A stretch of DNA of 64,000 nucleotides from Sporosarcina sp. FSL W7-1349 (GTDB lineage: Bacteria > Bacillota > Bacilli > Bacillales_A > Planococcaceae), in the NCBI RefSeq assembly GCF_038003045.1, contig NZ_JBBOOK010000001.1, positions 1,612,001 to 1,676,000 of the forward strand, given 5' to 3'. How positions within the stretch are numbered: position 1 is the first letter of the stretch; the number at the start of each line of letters is the position of its first letter. Shown one piece after another: positions 52,052 to 61,655 of the stretch. The notes beneath the pieces are model-generated. The model did no database searches. It was not told the DNA's origin and saw only the letters and a program-made list of their open reading frames with translations. A program made the translations under genes and the position numbers.

Positions 52052-53625
52052 AGAGATTTTTGTTGAAATCGACAGTCGGCATCCTAACCCTGCTACTCTT
52101 CGCCTTAATCAGCGGATGCAGCGGAAAAACAGCCGATCAGGGGGAAACTGTGAAAAAACAGCTTGTCTACGGTATGGAATCCGAAATCGATAAAGTAAAC
52201 CCAATTCTTGATGAAAGCCAGGAGATCGACACGCTGCTGTACAGAGGGTTGACCAGGCCGAATGAACAAAATGAAGTGACTCCGGACCTGGCTGAAAATT
52301 GGTCCGTCAGCGAAGATCAACTGACGTATACATTTCAATTGAGGAAAGACGCTGTCTGGCAGGACGGAGAACCAGTAACGGCGGAAGACGTGATATTCAC
52401 ATTGGAAAAAATACTTGACCCTTCGACAAACACTCCGATCGCGGGTGAATTCGGCGAAATCGCCAAGGTGGAGGCAGCAGGCGATCATGAAGTGCAGATC
52501 ACCCTCCATAGGCCGTATCCACCGCTTCTTGACAAGTTGAAGGTCGGCATCGTGCCGAAGCATGTACTTGATGGTGAAAACTTGAATGAAACGGAGTTCA
52601 ACCGCAACCCAATCGGAAACGGTCCATTCAAGCTGAAAGAATGGAAAAGCGATGGCACTATTATTCTCGAGCGGAATAATCAGTATTACGGACCGACTCC
52701 GAAGCTGGATGAAGTTGTCTTTAAAGCCATTCCCGATGCCAATACACGTCTCGTGCAGCTGAAAGCGGGAGAAATCGACCTGGCTCACCTATCCCCTGCC
52801 CAGCTGAAAGCGGTAATGGAATCGGATCCATTCGCAATCCATGAACTAGAGACTGCCGATTATCGGGCGATCCTGTTCAATTTGGACTTGGAGATTTTCC
52901 GGGATCCAAAAGTGCGGCAGGCCATCAGTCTTGCCGTCGATAGGGATGCGCTCGTGGAAGGCGTCCTTTTGGAGAAAGGAGAAGCAGCATACGGCCCACT
53001 CCAGAAATCATGGGTGGCAAATCCCCAGGTGGAATTGACTGGACCGGATTACAACCAGGCGCAAGAACTGCTGGAAAAAGCGGGATGGAAGAAAAATGAA
53101 GATGGCATTCTGGAGAAAGACGGGAAGCGCTTCGAATTCGAACTCGTCGCCCCCGCACAGGATCCGGTACGCGTCGCACTGGTCAATGTCGTCTCCCAGC
53201 AGCTCAAGCAGATTGGTATCCTTGCCGAACCGAAGCCGATGGATCAAAATGCGGTCCGGTACGACGGCGAGGAAGCATTACTCATTGGTTGGGGGAGTGA
53301 ATATGATCCCGATGACCACACCTACCGACTGTTCCATAGCAGCGAGATTGGCGACGGACGGTACAATTTCGGTAAATACCGGAACCCTGAAGTGGACCGG
53401 TTACTCACAGCGGCCCGGACCGCTACGGACCCTGAGGAACGTAAAGAGCTCTATGTGCGTTTCCAAGAGGAATTGGCACAAGACCCGCCGTATACATTCC
53501 TCGTTTATTTAAAGGCGCTATACGGATTGAATAACCAAGTGACCGGCATCAGCACGCGTACACTCGGCCATCACGGTTTCGGCGTTCTCTGGAACATCGA
53601 GGAGTGGGATAAACAAGAGAACTGA
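52048..53625 (+). CDS. Substrate-binding lipoprotein of the importer, probably nickel
   Basis: 525-residue solute-binding lipoprotein (SBP family 5). The signal peptide ends at lipobox LISGC with Cys 24. The domain then shows ENWSVSEDQLTYTFQLRKDAVWQDGEPVTAEDVIFT, the family-5 signature, and a C-terminal lobe ending GFGVLWNIEEWDKQ. Starts TTG 52048 with CAGGAGG, overlapping the ATPase stop. NikA-type proteins bind Ni2+ via a chelator and histidines; this protein has HH near the C-terminus (GHHGFGV), which could matter, but peptides cannot be excluded. Confidence 0.8.
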   Translation: MKRFLLKSTVGILTLLLFALISGCSGKTADQGETVKKQLVYGMESEIDKVNPILDESQEIDTLLYRGLTRPNEQNEVTPDLAENWSVSEDQLTYTFQLRKDAVWQDGEPVTAEDVIFTLEKILDPSTNTPIAGEFGEIAKVEAAGDHEVQITLHRPYPPLLDKLKVGIVPKHVLDGENLNETEFNRNPIGNGPFKLKEWKSDGTIILERNNQYYGPTPKLDEVVFKAIPDANTRLVQLKAGEIDLAHLSPAQLKAVMESDPFAIHELETADYRAILFNLDLEIFRDPKVRQAISLAVDRDALVEGVLLEKGEAAYGPLQKSWVANPQVELTGPDYNQAQELLEKAGWKKNEDGILEKDGKRFEFELVAPAQDPVRVALVNVVSQQLKQIGILAEPKPMDQNAVRYDGEEALLIGWGSEYDPDDHTYRLFHSSEIGDGRYNFGKYRNPEVDRLLTAARTATDPEERKELYVRFQEELAQDPPYTFLVYLKALYGLNNQVTGISTRTLGHHGFGVLWNIEEWDKQEN

Positions 53626-53635
53626 ATCGCAGTAC

Positions 53636-53683
53636 AAAAAAGCCCGGGGATTGATCCGTATCACGGTCCCCCCGGGCTTTTAT
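53636..53683. terminator. Bidirectional terminator between ABC operon and YheE-like gene
   Basis: Arms AGCCCGGGG and CCCCGGGCT flanked by A and T runs; it ends both convergent transcripts. Confidence 0.85.
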
Positions 53684-53688
53684 CATAT

Positions 53689-54183
53689 TTATTTTTCTAA
53701 ATCGATGCGCATCGTATCTTCCAGCTCTGAAGAAGTGCTGATCTCATCGTGGATTTGAGATTCGAGTGCCTGGACCTGTTCCTCTTCCATCTTTTGATGA
53801 GGCTGTGGATGAAACCATTGGATATCCCCCTGATGGACCAATCCCTTAAATTCTTCTCCTTGAACATGTAGAGTGAATTGCCGACGCTCATACAGCCGAT
53901 CTTCGAATGCAGGCTTTACTTCGAGGTGCTTCACTTCCATAAGGATGCCTGATTCCTCCATTAGCTTATAAATGGCGGTTTCGATCGCTTCGGCAGCATC
54001 TTCCCCAATCAGTTGCTTGGGATGGGGATGCAGCCACTGGATTTCGCCGTCATGAAAATGGCCCTTGTATTCATCGCCTTCGATACTGAAGGTGAAGGCA
54101 TGACGTGCATGCGGCCGGTCCTCGAAGACCCGTTCCACCTCAAAATTGTCAAGTACCGGTTCGGGCATATTGTTTTCATGCAT
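53689..54183 (-). CDS. Tandem-duplicated YheE-like (DUF5342) protein
   Basis: 164-residue cytoplasmic protein made of two similar halves. Half one (about 8-78) has FEDRPHARHAFTFSIEGDEY, KGHFHDGEIQWLHPHPKQL; half two (about 84-150) has FEDRLYERRQFTLHVQGEEF, KGLVHQGDIQWFHPQPHQK. The shared pattern Y/F-KG-x-x-H-x-G-x-I-x-W-x-HP-x-P is that of the short DUF5342 proteins (B. subtilis YheE), usually a single copy of about 70 residues. The His-Pro-rich loops could bind metal, and the gene sits between a probable nickel importer and urease, but no function is known. ATG 54183 has AAGGAGGG upstream. Confidence 0.7.
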   Translation of the reverse strand: MHENNMPEPVLDNFEVERVFEDRPHARHAFTFSIEGDEYKGHFHDGEIQWLHPHPKQLIGEDAAEAIETAIYKLMEESGILMEVKHLEVKPAFEDRLYERRQFTLHVQGEEFKGLVHQGDIQWFHPQPHQKMEEEQVQALESQIHDEISTSSELEDTMRIDLEK

Positions 54184-54424
54184 CGCATGTTCCCTCCTTC
54201 TCTTATTTATGTTTCCCCTCACCTTAAAGCAATCATACTTATTTTTCAAATGAAAAGCAGAACGTCTACTCCGAAATTTACTGGCCAACTAAGAACACCA
54301 CACCTCGAAAAACAAAACCATTTTCCCGATCAATTCCGGGATATTCTCAGCTGGACAGGAAGCTAAAATGGAAAAACTTCTATACAAAATGCTTCGTCTT
54401 TATGTCAATAATTTTAATTACACA

Positions 54425-54460
54425 ATAAAAAAATCCGGGGCCATTTCGGCTTCCGGATTC
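54425..54460 (-). terminator. Terminator of the urease operon
   Basis: Stem AATCCGG/CCGGATT with a 14-base loop and seven T on the minus strand, directly after the ureD stop. 54184-54424 contains no convincing feature. Confidence 0.8.
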
Positions 54461-54463
54461 ATT

Positions 54464-55294
54464 TCAATATTTCCTTAAAGAGGCGGGGGTAAGACCGAGC
54501 CATTCTTCGCTGATCTTCCGATGGCAAGCAGCCAGCATCTTTTCGATCTGCCCGGTCTTGCTGGCGAGGATCCGGATGCTGAAGCCTGGAACCGCAAGGC
54601 GCGAAATCCCAAATTTCACTTCCTTTTCCCCACGGGTGCTTTCTAGCAGATCATGTAGCGCATCGATCAGCTCGTCCGTCGTCTGTTCCCCGACAGCGAT
54701 CATCGAACCGAGATGCGTATACCCTTCCATGAAACCAAGACCGCTAACAGTCTGGGCGGAGGGAACGAGTTTGATATGATCGAAGATCGCCGGCTCTCCG
54801 TCCAGGTAGATCTCATTTATGAGCTGGACGGTATTATACGTGAATTTGCCTCCGTCGGGGGACCAGCCCGGGGTTAAAATATCGGTATAGAGGAAAGTGG
54901 CCCCCTTCTCCATATGAACGATGTTCTTCTGGCGGTAGTGCGCGTCTCGGTAAGCGATGAGCGGATCGGGCAGGAATTCCAGATAGCTGCCCGCCCGCAG
55001 CGTGATCGTTGTCTCCTGTTGCGCATGATCGGTCGGGGTCTTATATACTTTGGTGGCAGACTGGGTCGTCAGCGTTACACGAGCACCGCTGTCCACCGTG
55101 ATGTCCATCCGATAGCGGTCTCCATCGAGATAGCCGCCTCCGGGGTTCAAAAGATAATAGCAGACCATGCCCGAATCATCGTGATAAATGGGGCGCATCA
55201 CTTTGAACGCGCCTTGAAAATAGACATTCCGGGCGACTGTCCTGCCGCCCCGGTCTTCGAGGGAAAGAGAAAGCTCCCCTGTCCATTTCGTCAT
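54464..55294 (-). CDS. ureD: Urease accessory protein UreD (UreH)
   Basis: 276-residue scaffold protein that binds apo-urease and recruits UreF and UreG for nickel delivery. Family features: VMRPIYHDDSGMVCYYLLNPGGG near the start, VTLTTQSATKVYKT, and LEFLPDPLIAYRDAHYRQ. Last gene of ureABCEFGD. The frame is open to 55321, but ATG 55294 directly follows the ureG stop and has AAAGGGC upstream. It completes the operon, which has all four accessory genes, unlike B. subtilis, which has only ureABC. Confidence 0.93.
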   Translation of the reverse strand: MTKWTGELSLSLEDRGGRTVARNVYFQGAFKVMRPIYHDDSGMVCYYLLNPGGGYLDGDRYRMDITVDSGARVTLTTQSATKVYKTPTDHAQQETTITLRAGSYLEFLPDPLIAYRDAHYRQKNIVHMEKGATFLYTDILTPGWSPDGGKFTYNTVQLINEIYLDGEPAIFDHIKLVPSAQTVSGLGFMEGYTHLGSMIAVGEQTTDELIDALHDLLESTRGEKEVKFGISRLAVPGFSIRILASKTGQIEKMLAACHRKISEEWLGLTPASLRKY

Positions 55295-55295
55295 A

Positions 55296-55907
55296 TCACG
55301 ACAGCCCTTTAAGCAGGGCATGCCGATTGATCCAATCGATCACTTCATCAAGGCCTTCTTCTGTTTTCAAATTCGTGAAGACGAATGGCTTGTCCCCTCG
55401 GAATTTTTTCGTGTCTTCTGCCATAACCTCCAGCCGAGCGCCGACGAATGGAGCTAGATCGGTCTTGTTAATGATGAACAAATCGGATTTGATCATCCCC
55501 TGCCCGCCTTTGCGTGGAATTTTCTCCCCTTGCGCAACGTCGATGATGTAAATCGAAAAATCGACTAGTTCCGGACTGAATGTAGCGGCCAGATTGTCTC
55601 CGCCGCTTTCAACGAAAATCAGTTCAACGTCTGGATGGCGGCTGACAAGCTCATCAATTGCCGCAAAGTTCATGGAGGCATCTTCCCGGATAGCGGTATG
55701 CGGACATCCGCCGGTCTCAACGCCGATGATACGGTCTTCCCCGAGTACGCCGTGGGCAACTAGGAATTTTGCGTCCTCTTTTGTATAAATATCGTTTGTC
55801 ACGACCGCCATATTGATGTCATCCTGCAGGCGGCGCGTCAGCTTCTCGACGAGCATCGTCTTGCCTGCACCGACTGGACCGCCGACTCCAATTTTAATAG
55901 GTTCCAT
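55296..55907 (-). CDS. ureG: Urease accessory GTPase UreG
   Basis: 203-residue SIMIBI-class GTPase powering nickel insertion into urease. P-loop [15 protein letters not shown] at 8-22, the nickel-binding CPH motif in [33 protein letters not shown], and [11 protein letters not shown] as the guanine-specificity motif. Complete and of standard length. Start ATG 55907; the preceding ureF stop lies 38 bases upstream. Confidence 0.97.
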   Translation of the reverse strand: MEPIKIGVGGPVGAGKTMLVEKLTRRLQDDINMAVVTNDIYTKEDAKFLVAHGVLGEDRIIGVETGGCPHTAIREDASMNFAAIDELVSRHPDVELIFVESGGDNLAATFSPELVDFSIYIIDVAQGEKIPRKGGQGMIKSDLFIINKTDLAPFVGARLEVMAEDTKKFRGDKPFVFTNLKTEEGLDEVIDWINRHALLKGLS

Positions 55908-55945
55908 ACGAACACACTTCCTTTTCTATAAAACATTTGGTTTTG

Positions 55946-56632
55946 TCAAGACATGAAAATGCGGACATTGACCCGCTCATGTTGCATCTGTGAGAGCTCG
56001 AGGCCAGGTGCCACGATTCCAAAGTCCTCTTCTGAAAGTCCAAGGATTTTGTCAACGGTCTCATGGAGCACTGTCCCGAACCGGTATAAGATATGTTGTC
56101 CTGCCGTTTGGCCAAGTGGGATCGCCCTCACGGCATTTTGGACGAGGCCGGAAATGGAGGAATAAAGATAATAGAGGATAGCTTCCTCCCGACTGCAGCC
56201 GAGTTCATGGGCTATGATCGTAAAAACGATGGCCGGATGGGGGACTGTCCGCCGATCAGCGACCAATTCCTGATATCCCTGAATAAGTGAAAGGTCGAAC
56301 AGACTCGCTGCCAGCTTCATCATTCGTTCCCCTACCATCCGCGTACCTTGACGCGTTTCCCGCGGCAAGTTCTGAATATGGAGCAACTGGCCGATTCTGC
56401 CAATTTTGTGCATCTCGCCGCTTTCCAGTGCATCATACGCCATCCGGCAAGCAAGCCCATCCGTATAGGCGAGCTGCTCCTGGACATAGCACACTAGCCA
56501 TTCCTCAAACGAGGGCGCATCCATTACAGTCCCGGCTTGGATGTATGTTTCAAGGCCAAACGAGTGGCTGAATGCGCCAGTCGGAAGGTTCGAGTCGCAA
56601 AGCTGAAAAAGCGGGAGAAGCCGATTATTCAT
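55946..56632 (-). CDS. ureF: Urease accessory protein UreF
   Basis: 228-residue helical protein that bridges UreD and UreG and gates the GTPase. N-terminal [21 protein letters not shown] and C-terminal [15 protein letters not shown] are diagnostic. Its start overlaps the end of ureE by eight bases, so it is translationally coupled. Confidence 0.95.
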   Translation of the reverse strand: MNNRLLPLFQLCDSNLPTGAFSHSFGLETYIQAGTVMDAPSFEEWLVCYVQEQLAYTDGLACRMAYDALESGEMHKIGRIGQLLHIQNLPRETRQGTRMVGERMMKLAASLFDLSLIQGYQELVADRRTVPHPAIVFTIIAHELGCSREEAILYYLYSSISGLVQNAVRAIPLGQTAGQHILYRFGTVLHETVDKILGLSEEDFGIVAPGLELSQMQHERVNVRIFMS

Positions 56633-57083
56633 GGCTATGTCCGATATGCCGGAAAGCTTCCTTCACTTTCCTGTTTTCTCGAACATGCGGGATATCTAGC
56701 TGACCTAAAAGCTCCTCGACGAGGTAATCATACTGAACCAGCATTTCATCCCCTTCAAACTGGGCAGGAAGATGCCGATTGCCAAGTTGGTGAGCAATCA
56801 TGCCCATCTCGCCAATGGAACGCGGTCGAATGACGAGCAAGTCGTCTGTCATCACATCGACAACAATCATATTGCGATCGTCCATATGCAGGACGTCCCC
56901 CGCCCGCAGGTCTCCCTGTCCTTTCAGGCGGATGCCCAGTTCCGTTCCGTGGTCAGTTTTCACACGCTGAATGCGCTTGACAAGCGCGTCACTTTCTAGA
57001 AGAACCTTTTCTATATGCCGGCCTTCAATTTCCTTCGGATCTAAATCCTCCAGATTGGCCAAAACTTGTTCAATGATCATCAT
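56625..57083 (-). CDS. ureE: Urease accessory nickel chaperone UreE
   Basis: 152-residue metallochaperone handing Ni2+ to UreG. The N-terminal peptide-binding domain ends near 75 and the C-terminal metal domain includes [20 protein letters not shown] with the dimer-interface His. The tail is short (HIGHSHE) with two His-type ligands, not the long poly-His of Klebsiella. The ORF runs on to 57140 inside ureC, but ATG 57083 (or 57080 just after it) follows GAGGTG. Located between ureC and ureF as in other Bacillales. Confidence 0.93.
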   Translation of the reverse strand: MMIIEQVLANLEDLDPKEIEGRHIEKVLLESDALVKRIQRVKTDHGTELGIRLKGQGDLRAGDVLHMDDRNMIVVDVMTDDLLVIRPRSIGEMGMIAHQLGNRHLPAQFEGDEMLVQYDYLVEELLGQLDIPHVRENRKVKEAFRHIGHSHE

Positions 57084-57090
57084 ATTCACC

Positions 57091-58803
57091 TCAGAATAAG
57101 AAATATCGTTGCCCCATTGGCACAGTGTCCACCGGGTCACATATTAGATGCTCTCCATTGACGTGGACTTCATAGGTTTGCGGATCGACCGTGATATCCG
57201 GTGTTTCCGAGTTCAGCTTCATATCCTTCTTTGTTAGATTGCGGATGCCGCCGACCGGAAGGATGCGTTTCTGAAGACCCAGTTTTTCATGGACCCCGTC
57301 GTCAAATGCCGCTTTGGAAATGAATGTGATTGAGCTCTCGTGTAGCGCTTTGCCATACTGCGCATACATCGGACGCATAATGTACGGTTGCGGTGTCGGG
57401 ATTGAGGCATTCGCATCCCCCATCAATCCACTCACGGCAAAACCGGATTTCAATACCATTTCAGGCTTGACGCCAAAGAAGGCAGGATTCCAAAGCACAA
57501 GGTCCGCAATCTTGCCGACTTCAATCGAACCGACATGATCGGCTATACCGTGAGTGATAGCCGGATTAATCGTATATTTTGCAATGTAGCGCTTCGCTCG
57601 ATTATTATCCGCATATTCACTGTCGCCTGGAAGAAGGCCGCGCTGCATCTTCATCTTGTCAGCGACCTGCCAAGTCCGGATCGTGACTTCCCCTAACCGC
57701 CCCATCGCCTGCGAGTCGGAGCTGACCATACTGAAGACGCCCATATCTTGGAGGATGTCCTCGGCCGCAATCGTTTCCCGCCGTATTCTTGAATCGGCAA
57801 ATGCGATATCTTCCGGTACGGAAGGATTGAGGTGGTGGCAGACCATTACCATATCCAAGTGTTCATCGACCGTGTTGACGGTATAAGGCAAGGTCGGATT
57901 TGTGGAGGAAGGCAAGATATTCAGATAGCCAGCAGACTTGATCAAATCGGGTGCGTGTCCACCGCCGGCCCCTTCTGTATGGTACATATGGAGAACGCGT
58001 CCCTTGACCGCAGCCATCGTCTCTTCCATGAATCCTGCTTCGTTAAGCGTATCGGCGTGAAGAGCCACTTGGACATCGTATTCATCCGCAACCTGCAGGG
58101 CATGGTCAAGCGAAGAGCTCGTGGCACCCCAGTCCTCATGTACTTTAAGGCCAATCACCCCGGCACGGACCTGCTCGGCAAGAGGTTCGATTGCCGCTGC
58201 GTGCCCCTTGCCAGTGAAACCGACATTGATCGGCAGTCCTTCCGCGGCCATTAGCATGCGGTGAATATTCCATTCACCCGGCGTAACGGTGGTTGCTTTC
58301 GAACCAGTTGCCGGACCCGTTCCTCCCCCAATCAGGGTAGTCGTCCCCGACGACAAAGCAACTTGCACTTGCATCGGATTCATGAAATGAACATGGGTAT
58401 CAATTGCTCCCGCAGTGACAATCCGTCCTTCCCCCGCAATGATCTCTGTGGATGCGCCGATAATGATATCGACATTGTTCGTGATAAGCGGATTGCCGGC
58501 CTTTCCGATACCGATGATGCGTCCATCCTTGATTCCCAAGTCTGCCTTGACGATGCCGGTGTAGTCAAAGATGATCGCGTTTGTAATGACAACGTCAGCG
58601 GTCCCGTCCGCGCGTGTAGCAAGCGGATGTTGCCCCATTCCGTCTCGGATGACCTTACCGCCCCCAAACACGACTTCTTCCCCGTATGTTGTATAATCTT
58701 TCTCGATTCGGATATACAAATTCGTATCCGCCAGACGGACCGAGTCACCCGTCGTCGGGCCAAACATTTCCGCATATTGCTTTCTTGTCATTCTGAAGCT
58801 CAT
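57091..58803 (-). CDS. ureC: Urease alpha subunit
   Basis: 570-residue catalytic subunit hydrolysing urea to ammonia and carbamate. The binuclear nickel site is complete: HVHFMNP (two His), the carbamylated Lys in [10 protein letters not shown], then [10 protein letters not shown] and later His residues. The mobile flap carries [22 protein letters not shown], and [14 protein letters not shown] follows the usual order. The ATG overlaps the ureB stop (ATGA). Nothing suggests an inactive enzyme. Confidence 0.98.
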   Translation of the reverse strand: MSFRMTRKQYAEMFGPTTGDSVRLADTNLYIRIEKDYTTYGEEVVFGGGKVIRDGMGQHPLATRADGTADVVITNAIIFDYTGIVKADLGIKDGRIIGIGKAGNPLITNNVDIIIGASTEIIAGEGRIVTAGAIDTHVHFMNPMQVQVALSSGTTTLIGGGTGPATGSKATTVTPGEWNIHRMLMAAEGLPINVGFTGKGHAAAIEPLAEQVRAGVIGLKVHEDWGATSSSLDHALQVADEYDVQVALHADTLNEAGFMEETMAAVKGRVLHMYHTEGAGGGHAPDLIKSAGYLNILPSSTNPTLPYTVNTVDEHLDMVMVCHHLNPSVPEDIAFADSRIRRETIAAEDILQDMGVFSMVSSDSQAMGRLGEVTIRTWQVADKMKMQRGLLPGDSEYADNNRAKRYIAKYTINPAITHGIADHVGSIEVGKIADLVLWNPAFFGVKPEMVLKSGFAVSGLMGDANASIPTPQPYIMRPMYAQYGKALHESSITFISKAAFDDGVHEKLGLQKRILPVGGIRNLTKKDMKLNSETPDITVDPQTYEVHVNGEHLICDPVDTVPMGQRYFLF

Positions 58804-59123
58804 GATCCACCCTCCTGATCAAGCGGCCCGTCGACCTTGTTGTTGAATCCATAGATCCGACGCTCGCCTGAAAAATCGATCAATTCAATATCCTTTTCAT
58901 CCCCCGGCTCAAACCGAACCGCCGCACCAGCGGGCACATTCAGCCGCTTGCCGTACGCTTCTTGCCGGTTGAATTGAAGGGCAGGGTTCGTTTCATAAAA
59001 GTGAAAATGCGAGCCGACCTGGATGGGGCGGTCACCGGTATTCGTCACAGTAAGAATCAAGACGGCCTTTCCTTCATTACAGATGATGTCTTCCTCTTGC
59101 AGAACGTATTGTCCTGGATGCAT
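58800..59123 (-). CDS. ureB: Urease beta subunit
   Basis: 107-residue structural subunit. Diagnostic blocks: [17 protein letters not shown] and [16 protein letters not shown], followed by the C-terminal RRIYGFN. Two starts are possible. ATG 59147 overlaps the ureA stop but has no ribosome site. ATG 59123 (MHPGQYVL) has AGAGGAGGG and gives the usual length, so I chose it. Confidence 0.95.
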   Translation of the reverse strand: MHPGQYVLQEEDIICNEGKAVLILTVTNTGDRPIQVGSHFHFYETNPALQFNRQEAYGKRLNVPAGAAVRFEPGDEKDIELIDFSGERRIYGFNNKVDGPLDQEGGS

Positions 59124-59146
59124 CGCTGCATCCCTCCTCTCAGTCA

Positions 59147-59449
59147 TTATCGAATTGGCTGGTGAACGGTGACAAGTTTCGTCCCGTCCGGAAAAGTCGC
59201 TTCCACCTGAATGTCCGGAATCATCTCCGGCACGCCTTCCATGACATCCTCACGAGAGAGGATGTTCGCGCCATATTCCATCAGCTCCGCAACGGTTTTC
59301 CCGTCCCGGGCCCCTTCCAGCACTTCGTAAGTAATCAATGAGACGGCTTCAGGATGGTTCAACTTGAGGCCCCGGTCCTTTCTCCGACGTGCCAAATCAG
59401 CCGCTACAACGATGAGCAACTTGTCCACTTCACGCGGCAGCAAATGCAT
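59147..59449 (-). CDS. ureA: Urease gamma subunit
   Basis: 100-residue subunit, the standard length, with [28 protein letters not shown] core, [10 protein letters not shown] and the end [15 protein letters not shown]. First gene of the operon. ATG 59449 is preceded by GGAGGTG; TTG 59455 is the other frame-compatible start but overlaps that spacing. Confidence 0.97.
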   Translation of the reverse strand: MHLLPREVDKLLIVVAADLARRRKDRGLKLNHPEAVSLITYEVLEGARDGKTVAELMEYGANILSREDVMEGVPEMIPDIQVEATFPDGTKLVTVHQPIR

Positions 59450-59513
59450 GTCCAAACACCTCCATTCAATCTGTCCGAACTAAAAAAAGCCCACAACGAG
59501 ACTTTTTCCAGGA

Positions 59514-59542
59514 GTTGTAAATATGTGTTGAAAATCTGTCAA
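59514..59542 (-). promoter_or_regulatory. Probable promoter of the urease operon
   Basis: Minus-strand TTGACA (59537-59542), 17-base spacer, TACAAC (59514-59519). Just upstream an inverted repeat (TTCCCCGAATTGCCGGGAA, 59547-59565) could be an operator. A perfect TATAAT (59589-59594) lies further up without a good -35. From 59620 to 59866 I see nothing but AT-rich sequence. Confidence 0.55.
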
Positions 59543-59866
59543 AGTATTCCCCGAATTGCCGGGAAATAGACTTTTCCAACGCTATCTTATTATAAGCGAC
59601 AGATAAAGAAAAGAAAAATCATACACCTTAAATGATCAGCATGTAAACCGCATTCCAAACCGGTTTGGAGAGGATTTTCCAATTCCGTGAAGATTAATAG
59701 AATGGGTGTATTTGTTATTTTTAGAATAATAAAGGTGGTAGATGTATGTGTTGTTTTGTGGGATGGTTTTTCATTTTTTTCGTAGCTGCTGAGGAGATTA
59801 CTGGTAGTTAAAAAATAAGGGTTATTACTATAGGTGGCGTTGATTCTGGAAGGGAGTCTAGTCTCT

Positions 59867-59926
59867 CAGGCACTTCGAACTTACCAAAAAGCAAATAAGC
59901 TTTTGTGGTAAGTTCTTTAGTGCCTG
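59867..59926. repeat. 60-bp near-perfect palindrome
   Basis: Nested arms CAGGCACT/AGTGCCTG, GAACTTACCA/TGGTAAGTTC and AAGC/GCTT fold almost the whole 60 bases into one hairpin. No T run follows on either strand. It lies about 100 bases beyond the last acyl-CoA ligase stop. It could be a terminator, a transcript-end stabiliser or a mobile palindrome. Confidence 0.8.
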
Positions 59927-60028
59927 TTGAGGCTATTCGAGCGTCCTCTGGAAGATGAGAGTAGCAATCATGAATTTAACTTGCCATTTCAGAGCTTACT
60001 TGATTCGTCAGAATAGCTATCTAAAAAA

Positions 60029-61597
60029 TTAATTTTGAATCTCTACATATAACTCACTGTACATTTTTCTCAAAGCATGCTTTTGAATCTTACCTGTAGA
60101 TGTTACAGGAAACTCGTCAACTATCAATACTTTTTTTGGAACTTTATAACCGCCCAACTGTTTTTTGCACAATGCAATAATTTCTTCTTCCGTCACCGTC
60201 TCCCCTTCTTTCGGGATTACAAATGCTGTAAGTGCTTCCGTCCAATGAGTATGAGGCATGCCAACTACCGCAACATTATCAACACGTGGATTTTGAAAAA
60301 TCACTTTCTCTACTTCCATAGAAGCAACGTTGACTCCACCTGTTTTCACCATATCCTTTTTACGGTCGATGAACCATAGAATTGCATCTTCATCGAGATA
60401 TCCATAGTCACCACTATGGAACCACTCATGTTGAAAAGCCTCTTCCGTTTTGGCTTGATCATTCAAATAACCTTCCATCACTTGCGGGCTTCTATAGACA
60501 ATTTCCCCAATTTCTCCTGTCGGCAAGACCCGGCCATTTTCATCCATAATGGCAACATCCACATTTACACCCGACAAGCCTACCGAACCGGATTTTGTTA
60601 GTTGGTGTTCTGGTCGAAAAACAGTGGCCACTGGAGCCATTTCTGTCTGTCCAAAAAGCAATGCAAAATCACATTGAAAAGTTTCGATTGCTCGTTTTAT
60701 CTCATGGTCGGGCATGACTGCCATTGCATAAACGCAAAGTCGCAACGTGGATAAATCATAATTCGAACGTTCTGGATGATCGAGTAAGGTCCGATACATC
60801 ATTGGCAATCCAAAAATCTGAGTAGCCCCTACTTTTTCAATCAAGACCATTAATTCAATCGGTTCAAACTTTTTCATAATCACGACGGTACCGCCGGCCA
60901 TCATGACTGGAGTTGTAATAGCATTTAATTGCGCAACATGATGCATTGGGAGCATCGCGATTGAAATGTCATTTGACGTAAACTGCAAATCAAATGCAGT
61001 GCCCAAAGTATTCATATAAACTGCTAAATGACTGCTCATGACACCCTTTGGATTGGATGTTGTCCCACTCGTATACAAACATTGCATCAGATCACGGTCT
61101 GTTACTTCACTTATAACTTCAGTGCCTTTTTGATTGCTATATAATGAAAACCAATCAGCGTATTGATTTTCATTTGAACACACGTTGCCTATAACAATTG
61201 CTGTTTGCAATGTGGCAATTTGCGAAAGCTCTTCTAATTGATACGCCTGAGTATCCTCAATGATTAGCGCTTTGGCACTTGAATCTTCTAGTATATACGC
61301 TACTTCATGTGTTAATAACGAAAGATTAATCGGAATAATGGTAATACCCGTCTTTGCACACGCAAAATATATTTGTAAAAATTCAATTGAATTACTTGAA
61401 ATAAGGGCTAATCTGTCTCCTCGTTTTAGCCCAATAGATTTCAAGCCGTTTGCTGCTTGATTCACAATCTCATTAAATTCTCTATACGTATACTGCCGCT
61501 CCCCTTCCTGAACCGCAATATGATTCGGATATCTACTCGATGTCCGTCGTAAGATGTCACCAACATTTACTCGGTGAATCAGGTTTCCTGCAATCAC
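60029..61597 (-). CDS. Acyl-CoA synthetase (AMP-binding), first of three
   Basis: 522-residue adenylate-forming ligase that activates a carboxylic acid with ATP and joins it to CoA. Phosphate loop YTSGTTSNPKG, the aromatic/acid site LFGQTEMAP, hinge DRKKDMVKTGGVNV, and the C-terminal catalytic Lys in TGKIQKHALR. It is soluble and complete, with a GTG start 61597 behind GGAGG. The chain length or type of acid cannot be told from sequence; medium-chain or aromatic acids are usual for this branch. Clustered with two paralogues in AT-richer DNA than the urease operon next door. Confidence 0.85.
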   Translation of the reverse strand: MIAGNLIHRVNVGDILRRTSSRYPNHIAVQEGERQYTYREFNEIVNQAANGLKSIGLKRGDRLALISSNSIEFLQIYFACAKTGITIIPINLSLLTHEVAYILEDSSAKALIIEDTQAYQLEELSQIATLQTAIVIGNVCSNENQYADWFSLYSNQKGTEVISEVTDRDLMQCLYTSGTTSNPKGVMSSHLAVYMNTLGTAFDLQFTSNDISIAMLPMHHVAQLNAITTPVMMAGGTVVIMKKFEPIELMVLIEKVGATQIFGLPMMYRTLLDHPERSNYDLSTLRLCVYAMAVMPDHEIKRAIETFQCDFALLFGQTEMAPVATVFRPEHQLTKSGSVGLSGVNVDVAIMDENGRVLPTGEIGEIVYRSPQVMEGYLNDQAKTEEAFQHEWFHSGDYGYLDEDAILWFIDRKKDMVKTGGVNVASMEVEKVIFQNPRVDNVAVVGMPHTHWTEALTAFVIPKEGETVTEEEIIALCKKQLGGYKVPKKVLIVDEFPVTSTGKIQKHALRKMYSELYVEIQN

Positions 61598-61655
61598 TAT
61601 CGTTTTCCTCCATTCTGTATCTGCAATTTTTTATCTTCTAAGCTTCTTGCTCCTT

